Below are positions 51,434-60,135 of a DNA stretch of 64,000 bases, piece by piece; positions within the stretch are counted from its first letter, which is position 1; every line of letters begins with the position of its first letter. This DNA comes from an uncultured Spartobacteria bacterium (GTDB taxonomy: Bacteria > Verrucomicrobiota > Verrucomicrobiia > Chthoniobacterales > Chthoniobacteraceae). The notes beneath the pieces are model-generated. The model did not search any database and was not told the origin of the DNA. It saw nothing but the letters and a program-made list of their open reading frames with translations. A program made the translations under genes and the position numbers. The stretch covers positions 62,001-126,000 of the forward strand of contig CAIXGS010000036.1 in NCBI GenBank assembly GCA_903919125.1. Reading direction: 5' to 3'.

Positions 51434-52369
51434 TCAGCCGGCACCCTCTGTCTTGCTTACGCTGGGAGTGGTCTTTTTTGGAGCGGGTTTTGCCTCCGCT
51501 TTGCGCCTCTCCTTTCGCGCTAACCCCTCAATCTGGCGGGGCGAAAGAAACGGATGACTCGCCGCCCGCACCGCGTCCCCGCGACGGGCCGCCGTCCGCG
51601 TGGCCCCACCGGGACGGCTGCGCTGAGCGGCTCCAGATGCGGGCCCTTGCGCTGTCTTCACCGGCTTGACCGGCTCGGTGCGTTCCACCTTGGGCTGGGG
51701 AGCGCCGACGTAAATCCGGTGGGCAGCTCGTTTGGCTGTGGTGTGCGCTTTCGCTTCGTAAATTTGCGTGAAGAACCCCGCCCCGCGCATCCGGTAAACG
51801 AAGTCGGGCTCATCGCCCGCAGACCAATAGGCAACCAATCCGCCCGGGTTCAAGGCGCGATGCACCACACTAAATCCAGCGCGCTCGTAAAGGCGGCGGT
51901 TATCTTTTTGCACCCAAGACGACGGCGTGTGGTCGACATCCAGAAGAATGGCATCGTAGCGGTCGTTTTTGGAATCGCGCATCACCTTGAAGACGTCTTT
52001 GACAAGCACCGTCACTCGAGGGTCTTTCAAAAGATTACCATTTACGCCTTTGAGCAGTTCTCGATTCCACTGGACGATTTCGGGGAGAAGTTCCGACACA
52101 TGAACCACCGCGTCCGTGCCCACCATTTCCAACACGCGCTTCAAAGTAAAACCAAGGCCAAGCCCTCCAATGAGTACCCTAGCTTTAGGGGTGGCCTTAA
52201 GTTGTCGGCAGCCCAGGTCCGCTAAAAGCAGCTCGGAAACCGTGGCAATGGTGCTCATGAGTTGGCGACCATTGTGCTTGATGTAATGTTCGCCGTCGTG
52301 CTCGTGAAGGGTGATCATCGAGCCGTCGGGTGAGCGGACCTGCGCTAGAATTTGGAAGGGCTTTATCAA
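51434..52369 (-). CDS. Spermidine synthase-like SAM-binding protein with basic tail
   Basis: About 311 residues if started at TTG 52369 (MIKPFQILAQVRSPDG); TTG 52405 and ATG 52318 are alternatives. The core is a spermidine synthase-like Rossmann fold: RVLIGGLGLGFTLKRVLEMV, VHVSELLPEIVQWNRELL, DVFKVMRDSKNDRYDAILLD, VDHTPSSWVQKDN. No polyamine-binding loop is clear, so it may be a methyltransferase-like paralogue of unknown substrate. The last 95 residues are Arg/Ala/Lys/Pro-rich and disordered (SGAAQRSRPGGATRTAARRG), perhaps nucleic acid-binding. Confidence 0.72.
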   Translation of the reverse strand: MIKPFQILAQVRSPDGSMITLHEHDGEHYIKHNGRQLMSTIATVSELLLADLGCRQLKATPKARVLIGGLGLGFTLKRVLEMVGTDAVVHVSELLPEIVQWNRELLKGVNGNLLKDPRVTVLVKDVFKVMRDSKNDRYDAILLDVDHTPSSWVQKDNRRLYERAGFSVVHRALNPGGLVAYWSAGDEPDFVYRMRGAGFFTQIYEAKAHTTAKRAAHRIYVGAPQPKVERTEPVKPVKTAQGPASGAAQRSRPGGATRTAARRGDAVRAASHPFLSPRQIEGLARKERRKAEAKPAPKKTTPSVSKTEGAG

Positions 52370-52471
52370 GGAGAAGAAACGTAGGGGGGCGGTGCAAAAA
52401 GACAAGTTCGACCCGCCACCATGGAGGCGAGCGGGTGGGTTTCTCGCTGAAGCGCCTATGAGGCTGCCGCT

Positions 52472-53098
52472 TTAAGCGCGTTTGGCGGTCAAGCGCATGG
52501 TCAGCGTGTAAAGGGCGGCCATTACCAAGACGCCTAATACAAACCACAGGGATTCGTGTTTCACAGCGGCGATCATCTTTTCAGGATCGTCAATGAGGCC
52601 GGGATTGCGCTCCGCCATACGTGCTCCCATCCAGGCTAACACCCCGCACCAAAGGGCCGAACCTATAATCGTCATCGCGCTAAACGCACCAAAACTCATG
52701 CGGAAAACACCAGCAGGAATCGATATGAGATGCCGTACCACAGGCAACAGTCTGGCAAAGAATATCCCGCCCGCTTCGTAGCGCTGCAAGAAACGTTCCG
52801 CCCGCTCGATCTTGGCTTCGGTAATCAAAAGTCGTTTGCCGAAGCGCACTACTGCAAGTCGGCCCACCCAGCGTGCGAGCAAATAGGTGAGCGCAGAGCC
52901 AATATACGAACCCACCGTGCCGGCGATAATGACTCCCGTGAGCGTCATGTGTCCCTGGTTCACCCAGTAGGCGGCAGGTGGAATAACCACCTCGCTAGGA
53001 ACTGGAAAAATCGTACTTTCCATAGCCATGAGCACGATGATCCCCCCGTAGCCCCAGTCTCGAACCCAACCGAACCAGAGGGCGATTAAAGCGTGCAT
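52472..53098 (-). CDS. DedA-family membrane protein
   Basis: 208 residues of the DedA/SNARE-associated family. ESTIFPVPSEVVIPPAAYW near residue 27 and GSYIGSALTYLLARWVGR, then the conserved FFARLLPVVRHLISIPAGVF with key Arg residues. DedA proteins act as flippases for lipid carriers such as undecaprenyl phosphate or phosphatidylethanolamine. Four to five membrane segments. Separately transcribed on minus. Confidence 0.93.
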   Translation of the reverse strand: MHALIALWFGWVRDWGYGGIIVLMAMESTIFPVPSEVVIPPAAYWVNQGHMTLTGVIIAGTVGSYIGSALTYLLARWVGRLAVVRFGKRLLITEAKIERAERFLQRYEAGGIFFARLLPVVRHLISIPAGVFRMSFGAFSAMTIIGSALWCGVLAWMGARMAERNPGLIDDPEKMIAAVKHESLWFVLGVLVMAALYTLTMRLTAKRA

Positions 53099-53201
53099 AA
53101 AGTCGTGGGGTGGGTGATTGGGGGTGAGGTGATGGGGTGAAGCGAAACGGATGTTGGGAGCGTATTACTCTTGGCGGGAGCGTATTCCTCTTGGAAAAAA
53201 G

Positions 53202-53489
53202 CTAGAACGCCTCGGTTTCATCCATCAACCCCGCGTCTTGCCGGATGGAATCCAAGCGACGCTTCATCCCGCGATCTGATTCCGGGCCCTGCCAGACGCG
53301 AAGGACGGTTTGAACTACGGCGGGGATGGCCAGAAGCACGCCCAAAGAGAGCAATGTGGCCGCAGTGGTCTTCTGCGCGGGGCGCTGAAGTTTTCCTGCG
53401 AGCAACAGTCCAATTCCACAACCTACGGCTGTTTGGGTCACGGCGAGGAGACTGGACGAGGCGGCGTCTGAGGAGCGTTGGGCTGGCAT
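53202..53489 (-). CDS. Small hypothetical membrane protein
   Basis: About 95 residues from ATG 53489 (a GTG at 53549 would add 20). Two hydrophobic segments (LLAVTQTAVGCGIGLLLAGK, AATLLSLGVLLAIPAVVQTV) joined by a basic loop, then a charged helix RGMKRRLDSIRQDAGLMDE. Not recognised; small two-helix membrane proteins of this kind are common in Verrucomicrobiota genomes. Just upstream of the DedA gene, about 100 bases. Confidence 0.6.
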   Translation of the reverse strand: MPAQRSSDAASSSLLAVTQTAVGCGIGLLLAGKLQRPAQKTTAATLLSLGVLLAIPAVVQTVLRVWQGPESDRGMKRRLDSIRQDAGLMDETEAF

Positions 53490-53828
53490 AGCTGGATTAT
53501 GGCACAATTTAGAAGAAATGCACGCGTGCGTGTGAACAACAATCTTCACACTTTAAGTTTTTCTTAAAACTAATGGTGAGTTTCCTCCGTAGCAAGGAGA
53601 GGGAAGTTGAACTCAATTTAAGGCCGGCCCCGCAAACCCGATCGGCTCAAGATCCTAGGGCGAGCTTTGGAAGTGTTTTGCGTAGTGCACACCGCACTCG
53701 GTGCCGTTACGCACACCGCCCCCTCGGGCCTCCTTTTTTGGTTTGATATCCCAGCGCACTAACACAGCGAACCGCTCAACGTGCGCGCTCAAGTCGACTT
53801 CTAACAAAATGCTAGTGGTCAGTAAATT

Positions 53829-54698
53829 ATGGGGTTTATTTTTATGCGCTCCACGGGAAACAGACATCGGGCCACAACTATCCGGGCACCTGCCACCAAG
53901 GCAATTGCGGTGGTGGGGTCGGTTGCCGCCGTTTTGCAGGCAGTTTTCTGGCTACTTCAGACTCCACAGCAGAGAGATGCCTATTCTTGGCAAATAGTGT
54001 GCGGTTTTTCGTGGCCTAGGTTTCAAGAGGGACGTTGGTGGGCGCTTTTTACTTACGTGCTCGTTCAAGATGGGTTGCTGCATTGGTTGGCAGTCATGCT
54101 TGGACTTTATGCGTTTGGGCGTTCCGTTGAGCCCATCATAGGAAGTTCGCATGTTCTGGTGGCGAGTGGTTTAGGGACTGTCGTCGGGGGGCTAGTGCAC
54201 GGGATGGCTTGTCAGTACGGGGCGTTGCCCGCGGGGCAGGCTCTTTGGGGGGCGCTGCCGGCGGTGCTCGCCTTGGTGGGGGTTTACAGTGCGGTGTTGC
54301 CGGGTTGGCAGGTGGGGAGTAGCTCCAGATATTCCCGATGGTTTTGGATGGGTGGCATTCGGGCCAAGGAGGTGGGCTGGGTTGCGGCCGTGGGGTGCGT
54401 GCTATGGTGGCGAAGCCATTGGGGGGGGGCGGCTGGGCCTTTAGCCATGCTGGCTGCGTTGTGCGTGGGATGGATTTACACTCGGGTGCTGGGCTTTGGC
54501 GGAACGTTGTTTTACCAAAGAATCTTGCGCAGCGACGACCCCCATCAAAAGCGCCTCGAAACTATGAGCTGGGAGGAGTTTCTCAATGTCGAACTCAACC
54601 CGATTTTAGAAAAAATCGCGCACCGTGGGATTAAGAGCCTGACCCGTGCGGAGCGGCAGACTTTGCGCTACAGTCAACGCAAGCTGGAAGGAGGGTAG
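53829..54698 (+). CDS. Second rhomboid-like protein lacking catalytic Ser
   Basis: 289 residues with about six hydrophobic segments. The rhomboid GxSG-equivalent reads GALPA at 141-145, so the Ser is absent. A His remains at 197 (SHWGGAAGPL). The C-terminal 30 residues, NPILEKIAHRGIKSLTRAER, repeat the motif of the protein at 2987-3877. The two are only distantly alike elsewhere. Start at ATG 53829; a second ATG five codons later is possible. Likely inactive as a protease. Confidence 0.7.
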   Translation: MGFIFMRSTGNRHRATTIRAPATKAIAVVGSVAAVLQAVFWLLQTPQQRDAYSWQIVCGFSWPRFQEGRWWALFTYVLVQDGLLHWLAVMLGLYAFGRSVEPIIGSSHVLVASGLGTVVGGLVHGMACQYGALPAGQALWGALPAVLALVGVYSAVLPGWQVGSSSRYSRWFWMGGIRAKEVGWVAAVGCVLWWRSHWGGAAGPLAMLAALCVGWIYTRVLGFGGTLFYQRILRSDDPHQKRLETMSWEEFLNVELNPILEKIAHRGIKSLTRAERQTLRYSQRKLEGG

Positions 54699-55128
54699 AC
54701 GCGTATGAGGGCACGTTTCAAAAAACTAGTGCTTTCGAATGAATTTTTGGGCGCTTCCGGATACTCTTTTAGGTTTATGGATGGTTCAAAGACCTCAGCA
54801 CCTCGGACTGCGGAGCCCCAGCTCCGCGGTCTCGGGGGAGAAGGGCCAGTTTTCTTCAAGATTTGGTACGATCACTTCGGTACCACTTTTATATTGGCAA
54901 GTTTGTCTGGAATCTATTTCTAAACAAAAAGTTAGCAAACAGCCTAAAAGAGGCTGAAACGCGTGAGTTCGTCTTTTTCGTTCTTTGTGTCCTGTGCGCT
55001 CTGAGTGGTTGCAAAGCAGTGTTTGTGAACAGCTCTAAACAAGCTCCGGAGTGACCTTTGAAGAACCGACTTTGCTTTAGATCGCTTTCTCTGAAAAAAG
55101 ACCGCAAAATGCACCGCCCTTTTTTCCT
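54699..55128. other. Intergenic region with hairpins and a lipobox-like frame
   Basis: About 430 bases between the rhomboid-like gene and the adaptor gene. It contains a strong GC-rich hairpin (54806-54831), a smaller perfect stem CAGCCT/AGGCTG (54940-54945 with 54951-54956), and a short open frame ending at 55054 whose C-terminus reads FFVLCVLCALSGCKAVFVN, like a lipoprotein signal ending in LSGC. That frame lacks a nearby ATG, so I do not call it a gene. Confidence 0.5.
54806..54831. repeat. GC-rich palindromic hairpin
   Basis: GACTGCGGAGC pairs with GCTCCGCGGTC around a four-base CCCA loop (7 bp perfect, 11 with one G-T pair). It looks like the dispersed palindromic elements found between genes in this bacterial group. 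No T tract follows, so it is unlikely to be a terminator. Only one copy was noticed in the window. Confidence 0.45.
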
Positions 55129-56256
55129 ATGAAGTTACGAATGTTTACCATGCTGTTGTGCGTCGTTCTGGCGATACTTGGCATTGGCTTTGCGAAGTTT
55201 AAACAAATCCAAGCGGCCATAGCCATGGGCAAGTCCTTTGCTCCGCCGCCTTCTGCGGTCACCACGCTCGTGCTTGCCTATCAGCAGTGGGAGCCCACCA
55301 TCCGAGTGATAGGGTCGCTCAAGGCAGTGCAGGGAGTTCAAGTCTCGACGGATTTGGCCGGTATCGTGGCCGAGATCGCATTTGAATCAGGCAAGCCCGT
55401 CAAAAAGGGGGATCTTCTCGTTCAACTAAGCTCCGACCAAGAGCGTGCCCAGCTCGCCGCCGCCCAGGCACGGCGCGATCTCGCTACCATCGATGCTGCC
55501 CGTAAACGCGATCTTGTTGCCCTCAAAGCCGCACCGCTCTCGGACCGAGACACCACGGAGGCTGAATTGCGTAAAGCTGAAGCCGCGTGCGCTGAGGCTG
55601 CAGCGTTACTCGCCCGCAAACGAATCACGGCTCCTTTCGATGGCGTGATGGGTATTCGCCAGGTCAGTCTCGGGCAATTTCTAAACCCCGGCGCGCCCAT
55701 CGCCACAATGCATTCTCTCGACCCGATCCAAGTCCAATTCACGCTTCCTCAACAACAAATTGCCGCTGCCATGCCGGGCCACTCCGTGCAGGTGCTCGTC
55801 GACGAACTTTCCGGAAACCCGCGCGCAGGAACCATCTTGGCACTGGACTCGCAATTGGATCAAGCCACCCGCGCAATTACGGTGGAAGCGACTTTACCCA
55901 ACGCAGACCATGCGCTTCGCCCTGGGATGTTTGTGAATGTCGAACTTCCTCTTCCAAAAGAAGCCGAAGTACTTGTCGTGCCGGCCTCTTCCATCAGTTA
56001 TGCGCCCTACGGCGATGCTGTGTATGTGGTCAAAGAAACCCCAGATGAAACGGGCAAACCGACCAAAACTGTTGTCCAAAAATTCGTAAAACTCGGCCAA
56101 AATCGAGGAGACCAAGTCCGTGTTTTAAGCGGGTTAGATGTCGGCGATGAAGTGGTGACTTCTGGCGTATTCAAGTTGCGTCCGGGCGCGCCCGTCCAAA
56201 TCAATAACAACGTCACCCCGAGCAACGAAGCCGCCCCGCACCCGCCCAACAGTTAA
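55129..56256 (+). CDS. RND efflux periplasmic adaptor (MFP)
   Basis: 375 residues of the HlyD/AcrA-type membrane fusion family. N-terminal membrane anchor (LLCVVLAILGIGFA), lipoyl half VSTDLAGIVAEIAFESGKPV, a short alpha-hairpin (about 100-160), lipoyl second half RITAPFDGVMGIRQVSLGQF, and beta-barrel QVQFTLPQQQIAAAMPGHSV, then DHALRPGMFVNVEL. Adaptors normally sit beside an RND pump gene; here the next gene is a DNA glycosylase, so the pump must be elsewhere. It has no outer membrane channel neighbour either. Confidence 0.88.
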   Translation: MKLRMFTMLLCVVLAILGIGFAKFKQIQAAIAMGKSFAPPPSAVTTLVLAYQQWEPTIRVIGSLKAVQGVQVSTDLAGIVAEIAFESGKPVKKGDLLVQLSSDQERAQLAAAQARRDLATIDAARKRDLVALKAAPLSDRDTTEAELRKAEAACAEAAALLARKRITAPFDGVMGIRQVSLGQFLNPGAPIATMHSLDPIQVQFTLPQQQIAAAMPGHSVQVLVDELSGNPRAGTILALDSQLDQATRAITVEATLPNADHALRPGMFVNVELPLPKEAEVLVVPASSISYAPYGDAVYVVKETPDETGKPTKTVVQKFVKLGQNRGDQVRVLSGLDVGDEVVTSGVFKLRPGAPVQINNNVTPSNEAAPHPPNS

Positions 56257-56283
56257 AGACGAAGCTCGCGCCAGCCTTGTGCC

Positions 56284-56910
56284 ATGATTCCAAACTACTG
56301 GACCGAAGCGACCGAGCACCTGAGTCGCCGTTGTGCGACTATGGCGGCGCTGATTGCCGAGTATCCAATGGAAACGCTGACTGGGCGTGGAGATGCATTT
56401 TACACCCTGCTGCGCTCCATTGTAGGGCAGCAAATTTCGGTCAAAGCGGCGGACACGGTGTGGGGAAGACTGGAGGCAAAGGTGAAGCCGCTGGTGCCAG
56501 CTAAAGTGGCGAGGGCTCGAGATACCACGCTGCGTGCGGCGGGTTTATCGGGACAGAAGGTTTCGTATTGCAAGAATCTGGCGCGTTTCTTTCTCGAAGA
56601 TCTCCCATCTGATGGGATTAGCGATTACTGGGGAGGCTTGAGCGATGAGGAGATTGTCAAACAGCTTACAACGATCAAGGGCATCGGAGTTTGGACTGTG
56701 GAGATGTTTTTAATATTTCATTTGCAACGGCCTGATGTGTATCCGCTCCAAGACATTGCAATGATCAAGGCAATCGAAAAGTATTACGCTGAAGGCCAGA
56801 AACTCACTAAACCGGAATTGATTGCGCTTGGCGAACGCTGGCGTCCTTTTCGGAGTGTATCAACGTGGTATTTGTGGCGATCGCTTGATCCGGTCCCCGT
56901 CGTTTATTGA
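56284..56910 (+). CDS. DNA-3-methyladenine glycosylase (AlkA-type)
   Basis: 208 residues, the compact helix-hairpin-helix GPD glycosylase form. YTLLRSIVGQQISVKAADTV at about 40-59, HhH TTIKGIGVWTVEMFL at 129-143 and catalytic Asp157 in VYPLQDIAMIKAIEKYY. Excises alkylated bases such as 3-methyladenine in base excision repair. The N-terminal AlkA TATA-like domain is absent. It lies 27 bases after the adaptor gene, a chance or weak operon link. Confidence 0.9.
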   Translation: MIPNYWTEATEHLSRRCATMAALIAEYPMETLTGRGDAFYTLLRSIVGQQISVKAADTVWGRLEAKVKPLVPAKVARARDTTLRAAGLSGQKVSYCKNLARFFLEDLPSDGISDYWGGLSDEEIVKQLTTIKGIGVWTVEMFLIFHLQRPDVYPLQDIAMIKAIEKYYAEGQKLTKPELIALGERWRPFRSVSTWYLWRSLDPVPVVY

Positions 56911-57000
56911 AATATCGCACACAGGCGGGAACGATATTCCGCTCGCACGTTTTGCCTTCGCTCCGAGCGAATATGCCTGTTTAATCGTCGGGCTCAAGAC

Positions 57001-58572
57001 ATGCCGGACTGCACTTTTTTTACCACAGCCATCGATTACACCAACGCGGCTCCGCACATCGGACATGCGTACGAGAAGGTGCTCACCGATGTTTTCGCCC
57101 GCTTCGAAAAACTGAGCGGACGCAGCGTCTACTTTTTGACGGGCGTGGACCAGCACGGCCAGAAGGTGCAGCAATCGGCTGAAAAGGAGGGCCTTTCTCC
57201 TTTGGAATTTGCCCAGCAGTGCACCACCAAGTTTCTTTCGCTCTGGCAGCAACTCGGTGTGCATTACGACGGTTGGGCGGCAACGACCGATCCGCTCCAC
57301 AAGCAAGCCGTCCAACGCATCCTTCAACAGCTTTTTGCCAGCGGCAAACTCTACAAACAGGCGCATCGCGGCTTTTACAGCGTGCGCCAGGAGCAGTTTC
57401 TCACCGACAAAGAGCGCACCGAGACTGGCGAGTTTGGTCCGGAATGGGGCGAGGTGGTCGAGTTGGAAGAGGAAAACTGGTACTTCAGGCTTTCCGAATA
57501 CAAGGACTGGCTGCTCGGGTTTATCGACGGGCATGAACATTTTGTGACTCCGTCGTTCCGGCGCGTGGAGTTGCGCAACGCGGTGGAAAAGCTGTCCGGG
57601 GATCTTTGCATTTCCCGCCCCAAAAACCGCCTCTCTTGGGGAATTGAACTGCCTTTCGACACGGGTTTTGTGACCTACGTCTGGTTTGATGCGCTCATCA
57701 ACTACGTCTCCTTTGCCGGCTACCTTGCCGACCCGGATTCCGGTCTGCCTCGCTTCGAAACCCTCTGGCCAGCCAAGGCGCACGTCATCGGCAAGGACAT
57801 CCTCATCCCCGCTCACGGCGTCTATTGGCCCATAATGTTACATGCAATCGGTTTTCCCGATGACCAGATCCCCAATCTGCTGGTCCACGGGTGGTGGAAC
57901 ATTTCGGGCGCTAAAATGAGCAAAAGTACCGGCAACGTCATTGATCCCGCCGCGCTCGCCGCCCATTACGGGGTCACTGCGTTGCGCTACTATCTCATGG
58001 CGGACATTTCCACGGGTAAAGACGCGGATTTCTCCGAGGAACGGCTCCGGATGCGCTTTAATGACGAACTAGCCAACAACGTCGGTAACCTACTGAACCG
58101 CACGCTCAACATGGCCCATCGTTACCGCGCCGGGGTTCTGCGCAAGATCGCCAGCCCCGATCCCGACCTTGCCCAACTAGCCCACCGTGACGCTCCAAAC
58201 GCCGTCGTTACCTACACCGACGCCATGGCTCATTACCAAGTCGACGCCGCTTTGGACGCCGCGATCCAACTCGCCCGCGCTTGCAACCAACTCATTGAGT
58301 CCTCCGCGCCTTGGAAGCTCGCCAAGGATCCCGCTCAGGCCGAACGCCTGGATGCCGTGCTTTATCACCTTGCCGAGGCCATTCGCATCGTCGCCATTTT
58401 GCTTAATCCTGTGCTGCCGGATGCCTCGCTCAGTATTCTTGCCCAACTCTCAGTGGACACCACTCCTTCATTGCACGACGCCGTTTGGGGACGTTTGGAA
58501 GACGGCCATGTCCTCGGTCTGCCTGTCCCTCTTTTTCCGCGTCTCGAACCGCCGCCTGCCGCGGCCGATTAA
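57001..58572 (+). CDS. metG: Methionine--tRNA ligase
   Basis: 523 residues, class I. HIGH motif at 19-22 (AAPHIGHAYEKVLTDVF), connective peptide without the zinc-binding Cys knuckle typical of E. coli MetRS, KMSKS at 305-309, then an anticodon-binding domain with NNVGNLLNRTLNMAHRY. No C-terminal EMAP tRNA-binding extension. It precedes the MlaE gene by 22 bases, so may share its message. Confidence 0.95.
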   Translation: MPDCTFFTTAIDYTNAAPHIGHAYEKVLTDVFARFEKLSGRSVYFLTGVDQHGQKVQQSAEKEGLSPLEFAQQCTTKFLSLWQQLGVHYDGWAATTDPLHKQAVQRILQQLFASGKLYKQAHRGFYSVRQEQFLTDKERTETGEFGPEWGEVVELEEENWYFRLSEYKDWLLGFIDGHEHFVTPSFRRVELRNAVEKLSGDLCISRPKNRLSWGIELPFDTGFVTYVWFDALINYVSFAGYLADPDSGLPRFETLWPAKAHVIGKDILIPAHGVYWPIMLHAIGFPDDQIPNLLVHGWWNISGAKMSKSTGNVIDPAALAAHYGVTALRYYLMADISTGKDADFSEERLRMRFNDELANNVGNLLNRTLNMAHRYRAGVLRKIASPDPDLAQLAHRDAPNAVVTYTDAMAHYQVDAALDAAIQLARACNQLIESSAPWKLAKDPAQAERLDAVLYHLAEAIRIVAILLNPVLPDASLSILAQLSVDTTPSLHDAVWGRLEDGHVLGLPVPLFPRLEPPPAAAD

Positions 58573-58594
58573 ACCGCATCAACCGTAGCACCCC

Positions 58595-59392
58595 GTGTTT
58601 CACGTCATCTTCCATGCTTTCGGCGAAATGGTTCTGCGTCTGTTGCGCTATGTGGGACAGATTGCCTTCTTGATGGTGGAAACGTTCGAATCCATACGGG
58701 TTGCGCCGCTGCGATGGAGGCTGTTGCTCAATCAAGTTGCTGAAATCGGGTTTCGCTCGCAACTGGTCGTGGTGGTTACTGGAGCTTTCACTGGAGCGGT
58801 ATTCACGGCGCAGACCTATTTCCAGTTTCATCGGCTTGGAATGGATTCAGCGGTGGGAGCGGTTGTCGCGGTGTCCTTGTTTCGTGAATTGGGGCCAGTC
58901 TTGACGGCGCTGATGCTTTCGGGGCGCGTCGGGGCGTCGATCGCGGCGGAAATTGGGACCATGAAAGTCACTGAACAGATCGAGGCGTTGCGCGCGTTGG
59001 GGGTGCATCCGATTGATTACCTGATTGTGCCAAGGGTCTTGGCGCTACTGATATCCACCCCGCTTCTGGTTGCGGAATGCATCGGGCTTGGAATTGGTGC
59101 AGGATATCTTGTGGCGACGGAAGTGCTGGGAGTTTCGCGTGCCTATTACATGACCAACATGCTCTCCTTCACTACGGGGCGTGACATTAAGATGGCGCTC
59201 ATTAAGGGAACGGCTTTCGCAGCTCTCATCGGTTTTATCGCGTGTGAAGAGGGGCTGAAGACGGCAAACGGTGCGGCTGGGGTTGGTCGCGCACCCACTC
59301 AAGCGGTGGTGATCGCTTCGTTGGTCATCTTGATTTCCAACTTTTTCCTCTCCTTCTTTCTCAACATCTTTTTCCCAGCGGGGACTTATTGA
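58595..59392 (+). CDS. mlaE: MlaE-family lipid ABC permease
   Basis: 265 residues from a GTG start. About five membrane segments; motifs RSQLVVVVTGAFTGAVFTAQ, FRELGPVLTALMLSGRVGAS and AEIGTMKVTEQIEALRALGV are the highly conserved YrbE/MlaE signature. Part of the MlaFED system that maintains outer membrane lipid asymmetry by moving phospholipids between membranes. The next gene, the ATPase, starts at or two bases after its stop. Confidence 0.93.
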   Translation: MFHVIFHAFGEMVLRLLRYVGQIAFLMVETFESIRVAPLRWRLLLNQVAEIGFRSQLVVVVTGAFTGAVFTAQTYFQFHRLGMDSAVGAVVAVSLFRELGPVLTALMLSGRVGASIAAEIGTMKVTEQIEALRALGVHPIDYLIVPRVLALLISTPLLVAECIGLGIGAGYLVATEVLGVSRAYYMTNMLSFTTGRDIKMALIKGTAFAALIGFIACEEGLKTANGAAGVGRAPTQAVVIASLVILISNFFLSFFLNIFFPAGTY

Positions 59393-59394
59393 GT

Positions 59395-60132
59395 ATGATT
59401 CAGGTGATTGGACTCCATAAGACGTTGGGAGTAGAGAAAGTCCTTTGCGGGATCGACTTAATCGTCCCGGAAGGCGGCACACTCGTAGTCTTGGGCCGCT
59501 CGGGTTCCGGCAAAAGCGTCCTGCTCAAACACCTCGTCGGACTCTTCCAGCCAGATGCCGGGCGCGTTCTGGTGAACGGCGAGGACATCTCAGGGTTGAA
59601 AGAGCGCCAACTGGGCCCGATCCGCAAAAAAGTCGGCATCCTTTTTCAAAGTGGCGCCTTGTTTGACTCAATGAGCGTAGGCGAAAACCTTGCTTTTCCG
59701 CTGAGGGAATCAGGGATGTTGGATCCCGAATTAATTCGGGAGCGAGTGGCGGAAGCGCTTGGGATGGTTGATTTGGCGGGAGAGGAGGGCAAGATGCCCG
59801 AGAATCTGTCCGGCGGGATGCGCAAACGCGTTGGTCTGGCGCGCACGTTGGTGTCTCGTCCCGCGTGCATCTTGTATGACGAGCCTACTACCGGGTTGGA
59901 TCCGATCGCAACGGATTCGATCAACCGACTGATTCGTCGCCTGCAAAAGCGCTTAAGGTCGACTTCCGTGGTGGTGACTCACGACATGAAAACTGCTTTT
60001 CACACGGCCGATCGCATCGCATTTTTGCATGAAGGTCGTATTTATTTTGAGGGAACTGTGGAAGATTTGCGTGCGTCTGAGGATCCTGTTCTCGTAAATT
60101 TCATAGAAGGCCGCTCTGGCGAATCTGATTAA
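59395..60132 (+). CDS. mlaF: MlaF-family ABC ATPase
   Basis: About 245 residues from ATG 59395; TTG 59389 overlaps the mlaE stop and would give coupled start. Walker A GRSGSGKSVLLKHLVG, Q-loop GILFQSGALFDSMSVGENLA, signature LSGGMRKRVGLARTL, Walker B CILYDEPTTGLDPI, switch His VVTHDMKTAF. Energises lipid transport with MlaE and MlaD. Confidence 0.95.
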   Translation: MIQVIGLHKTLGVEKVLCGIDLIVPEGGTLVVLGRSGSGKSVLLKHLVGLFQPDAGRVLVNGEDISGLKERQLGPIRKKVGILFQSGALFDSMSVGENLAFPLRESGMLDPELIRERVAEALGMVDLAGEEGKMPENLSGGMRKRVGLARTLVSRPACILYDEPTTGLDPIATDSINRLIRRLQKRLRSTSVVVTHDMKTAFHTADRIAFLHEGRIYFEGTVEDLRASEDPVLVNFIEGRSGESD

Positions 60133-60135
60133 CCC

